DNA of 7,305 nucleotides from the NCBI GenBank assembly GCA_028870615.1, contig JAGWPH010000174.1, forward strand, positions 1 through 7,305, written 5' to 3'. Positions 6,080 to 7,305 of the stretch are shown piece by piece. The first letter of the stretch is position 1; each line of letters begins with the position of its first letter. The notes beneath the pieces are model-generated. The model saw nothing but the letters and a program-made list of their open reading frames with translations, was not told the origin of the DNA and searched no databases. The translations under genes were made by a program, and so were the position numbers. Source of the stretch: Betaproteobacteria bacterium (GTDB lineage Bacteria > Pseudomonadota > Gammaproteobacteria > Burkholderiales > Ferrovaceae).

Positions 6080-7305
6080 TCAACCCTGTTTCTCCAGCAC
6101 TTCAAACTGCGCAATCGGCACCGGTTTGCCAAACAAATACCCCTGGTAATGGGTACAGCCCATGTTCAGGAGTATTTGCAACTGCTCCTCTGTCTCGACA
6201 CCCTCGGCAATAACCTCCAGGTTCATGCTATGCGCCATGGCAAGGATGGTGCGCACAATGGCCCTATCGCTGCTGTCAACGGCAAGATCGCGCACAAACG
6301 ATTGGTCAATCTTGATCTGGTCGAGCGGCAATTGTTTGAGGTATTGCAGGGATGAATATCCGGTACCAAAATCGTCCAACGTAAATCGAACACCGATTTC
6401 TTTCAGTGCGTTCATGGTTGCAACCGTATCCTCGACATTTTCCAGCAGCGCGCTTTCGGTCAGTTCCAGCTTGAGCAGCTTCGGGTTGATGGCATACCGC
6501 TGCACGGTGGCCTGCACTTGTGCCACGAAATCAGTTCGGCGGAATTCCCTCGCGCTGACATTCACTGCCAAAACGAGCCCACGGGCGTGCTCCTCCTGTT
6601 CCCAGGCTTTGAGCTGGGTACAAGCCGTCTCCAAGACCCACTGCCCGATGGGCAATATCAGCCCGGTTTCTTCCAACAGTGGAATGAATTGTCCAGGAAG
6701 CAACAATCCCCGATCCGGATGGTTCCAGCGGATCAGCGCCTCGGCCCCTACGGGTTGCTGAAAGCTATTCATCTGGATTTGGTAATACATCTGGAACTGG
6801 TGATTATCAAGGGCGTTGCGCAATTCGCCTTCAAGTACAGCACGGGCAGTAACGGTGTCTTGCATCCGTGAATCGAAGAAGCACAGGGTGTTACGACCGG
6901 CTTTCTTGGCCTGGTACATGGCGATGTCGGCTTGTTTCAATAATTCATCTGTCTGCTGCTGACGATCATTGAACAGGGTGATGCCGATGCTGCAGGTACT
7001 GTGGCATTCATGTGAAGCAACCTGATAAGCCTGGCTAAGGACCGCAAGGATTTTTTCGCTGATGGATTCTGTCTGGGTAGCGGCCTCGGTTTCATCTGTG
7101 CTCAGATTTTCCAGCATGACCACGAACTCGTCGCCACCGATGCGTGCCACGGTATCTTCTTCGCGTACACAGGAGGTCAGACGGGTAGCTGCCTGCTGCA
7201 ATAGCAAATCTCCCCGCGCATGACCAAGGGTATCGTTGATCGTTTTGAAATTGTCCAGGTCAATGAACAGGATCGCCCCTGTTCGTTTACTCCGCACACT
7301 GGACG
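6080..7305 (-). CDS. GGDEF-EAL cyclic-di-GMP signalling protein (5'-partial)
   Basis: C-terminal part of a protein that may both make (GGDEF, diguanylate cyclase) and degrade (EAL, phosphodiesterase) cyclic-di-GMP. The frame is open to the right edge (SSVRSKR...), so the GTG at 7295-7297 is not the true start and the N-terminal sensor region is outside the window. Numbering from that GTG: ILFIDLDNFKTINDTLGH (9-26), inhibitory-site RxxD REED (45-48) exactly five residues before GGDEF (54-58), and AMYQAKKAGRN (126-135). The EAL domain has EAL (186-188), Asn246 in VNVSAREF, Glu278 in LELTES, DDFGTG (308-313), Lys329 in IKID, EGVET (365-369) and Gln385 in YQGYLFGKP. Every key residue of both active sites and the product-inhibition site is present, so dual activity is possible, though many such proteins use only one. 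No transcription terminator is evident after the stop. Confidence 0.95.
   Translation of the reverse strand, partial: SSVRSKRTGAILFIDLDNFKTINDTLGHARGDLLLQQAATRLTSCVREEDTVARIGGDEFVVMLENLSTDETEAATQTESISEKILAVLSQAYQVASHECHSTCSIGITLFNDRQQQTDELLKQADIAMYQAKKAGRNTLCFFDSRMQDTVTARAVLEGELRNALDNHQFQMYYQIQMNSFQQPVGAEALIRWNHPDRGLLLPGQFIPLLEETGLILPIGQWVLETACTQLKAWEQEEHARGLVLAVNVSAREFRRTDFVAQVQATVQRYAINPKLLKLELTESALLENVEDTVATMNALKEIGVRFTLDDFGTGYSSLQYLKQLPLDQIKIDQSFVRDLAVDSSDRAIVRTILAMAHSMNLEVIAEGVETEEQLQILLNMGCTHYQGYLFGKPVPIAQFEVLEKQG

Noticed and set aside
6162..6871. Long plus-strand frames opposite the GGDEF-EAL gene
   Set aside because: They are antisense to strongly conserved EAL-domain coding sequence, Ser/Cys-rich and without ribosome binding sites.
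1..7305. CRISPR array, transposon, prophage, toxin-antitoxin or defence system
   Set aside because: No repeat-spacer pattern, transposase or integrase motifs, or paired toxin-antitoxin-like genes were seen on either strand.

Overview
The window looks like a proteobacterial chromosome segment of moderate GC content. The mix of genes (vertebrate-type class I aldolase, Zwf, a mycobacterial/cyanobacterial-type transaldolase, a c-type cytochrome-like protein, a stand-alone SWIB protein and a GGDEF-EAL protein) suggests a betaproteobacterium, possibly a Nitrosomonadales-like autotroph or methylotroph. That placement is an inference from gene style and was not tested. There are no rRNA or tRNA genes, CRISPR arrays, transposases or prophage genes.

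Region 1 (1-3420, + strand) is a tightly packed sugar-phosphate operon: a class I fructose-1,6-bisphosphate aldolase cut by the left edge, glucose-6-phosphate dehydrogenase (zwf, overlapping by 4 bp) and transaldolase (tal, 2 bp gap). Together they link the oxidative and non-oxidative pentose phosphate branches to glycolysis/gluconeogenesis. No 6-phosphogluconolactonase, 6-phosphogluconate dehydrogenase or Entner-Doudoroff gene lies between them.

Region 2 (3421-4693, + strand) follows with no visible terminator. It holds a 25-codon ORF with a good ribosome binding site that overlaps the next start by 4 bp, then an unrecognised exported 232-residue protein, then a small membrane-anchored protein with one C-terminal CxxCH haem-binding motif, probably a cytochrome c'-like protein. 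The close spacing means these may be co-transcribed with the carbon genes. A 9-bp inverted repeat sits on the last stop codon.

Region 3 (4755-5953) carries small genes in alternating orientation: a BON-domain lipoprotein (- strand), a divergent 265-bp intergenic region, a small winged-helix-like DNA-binding protein (+ strand), and a convergent SWIB/MDM2-domain protein (- strand).

Region 4 (6080-7305, - strand) is the C-terminal part of a cyclic-di-GMP signalling protein with intact GGDEF and EAL domains, cut by the right edge.

Nothing here is a clearly new multi-gene system. The points most worth a second look are the coupled short ORF with the unknown exported protein and cytochrome-like gene behind a carbon-metabolism operon, and the SWIB/winged-helix pair.
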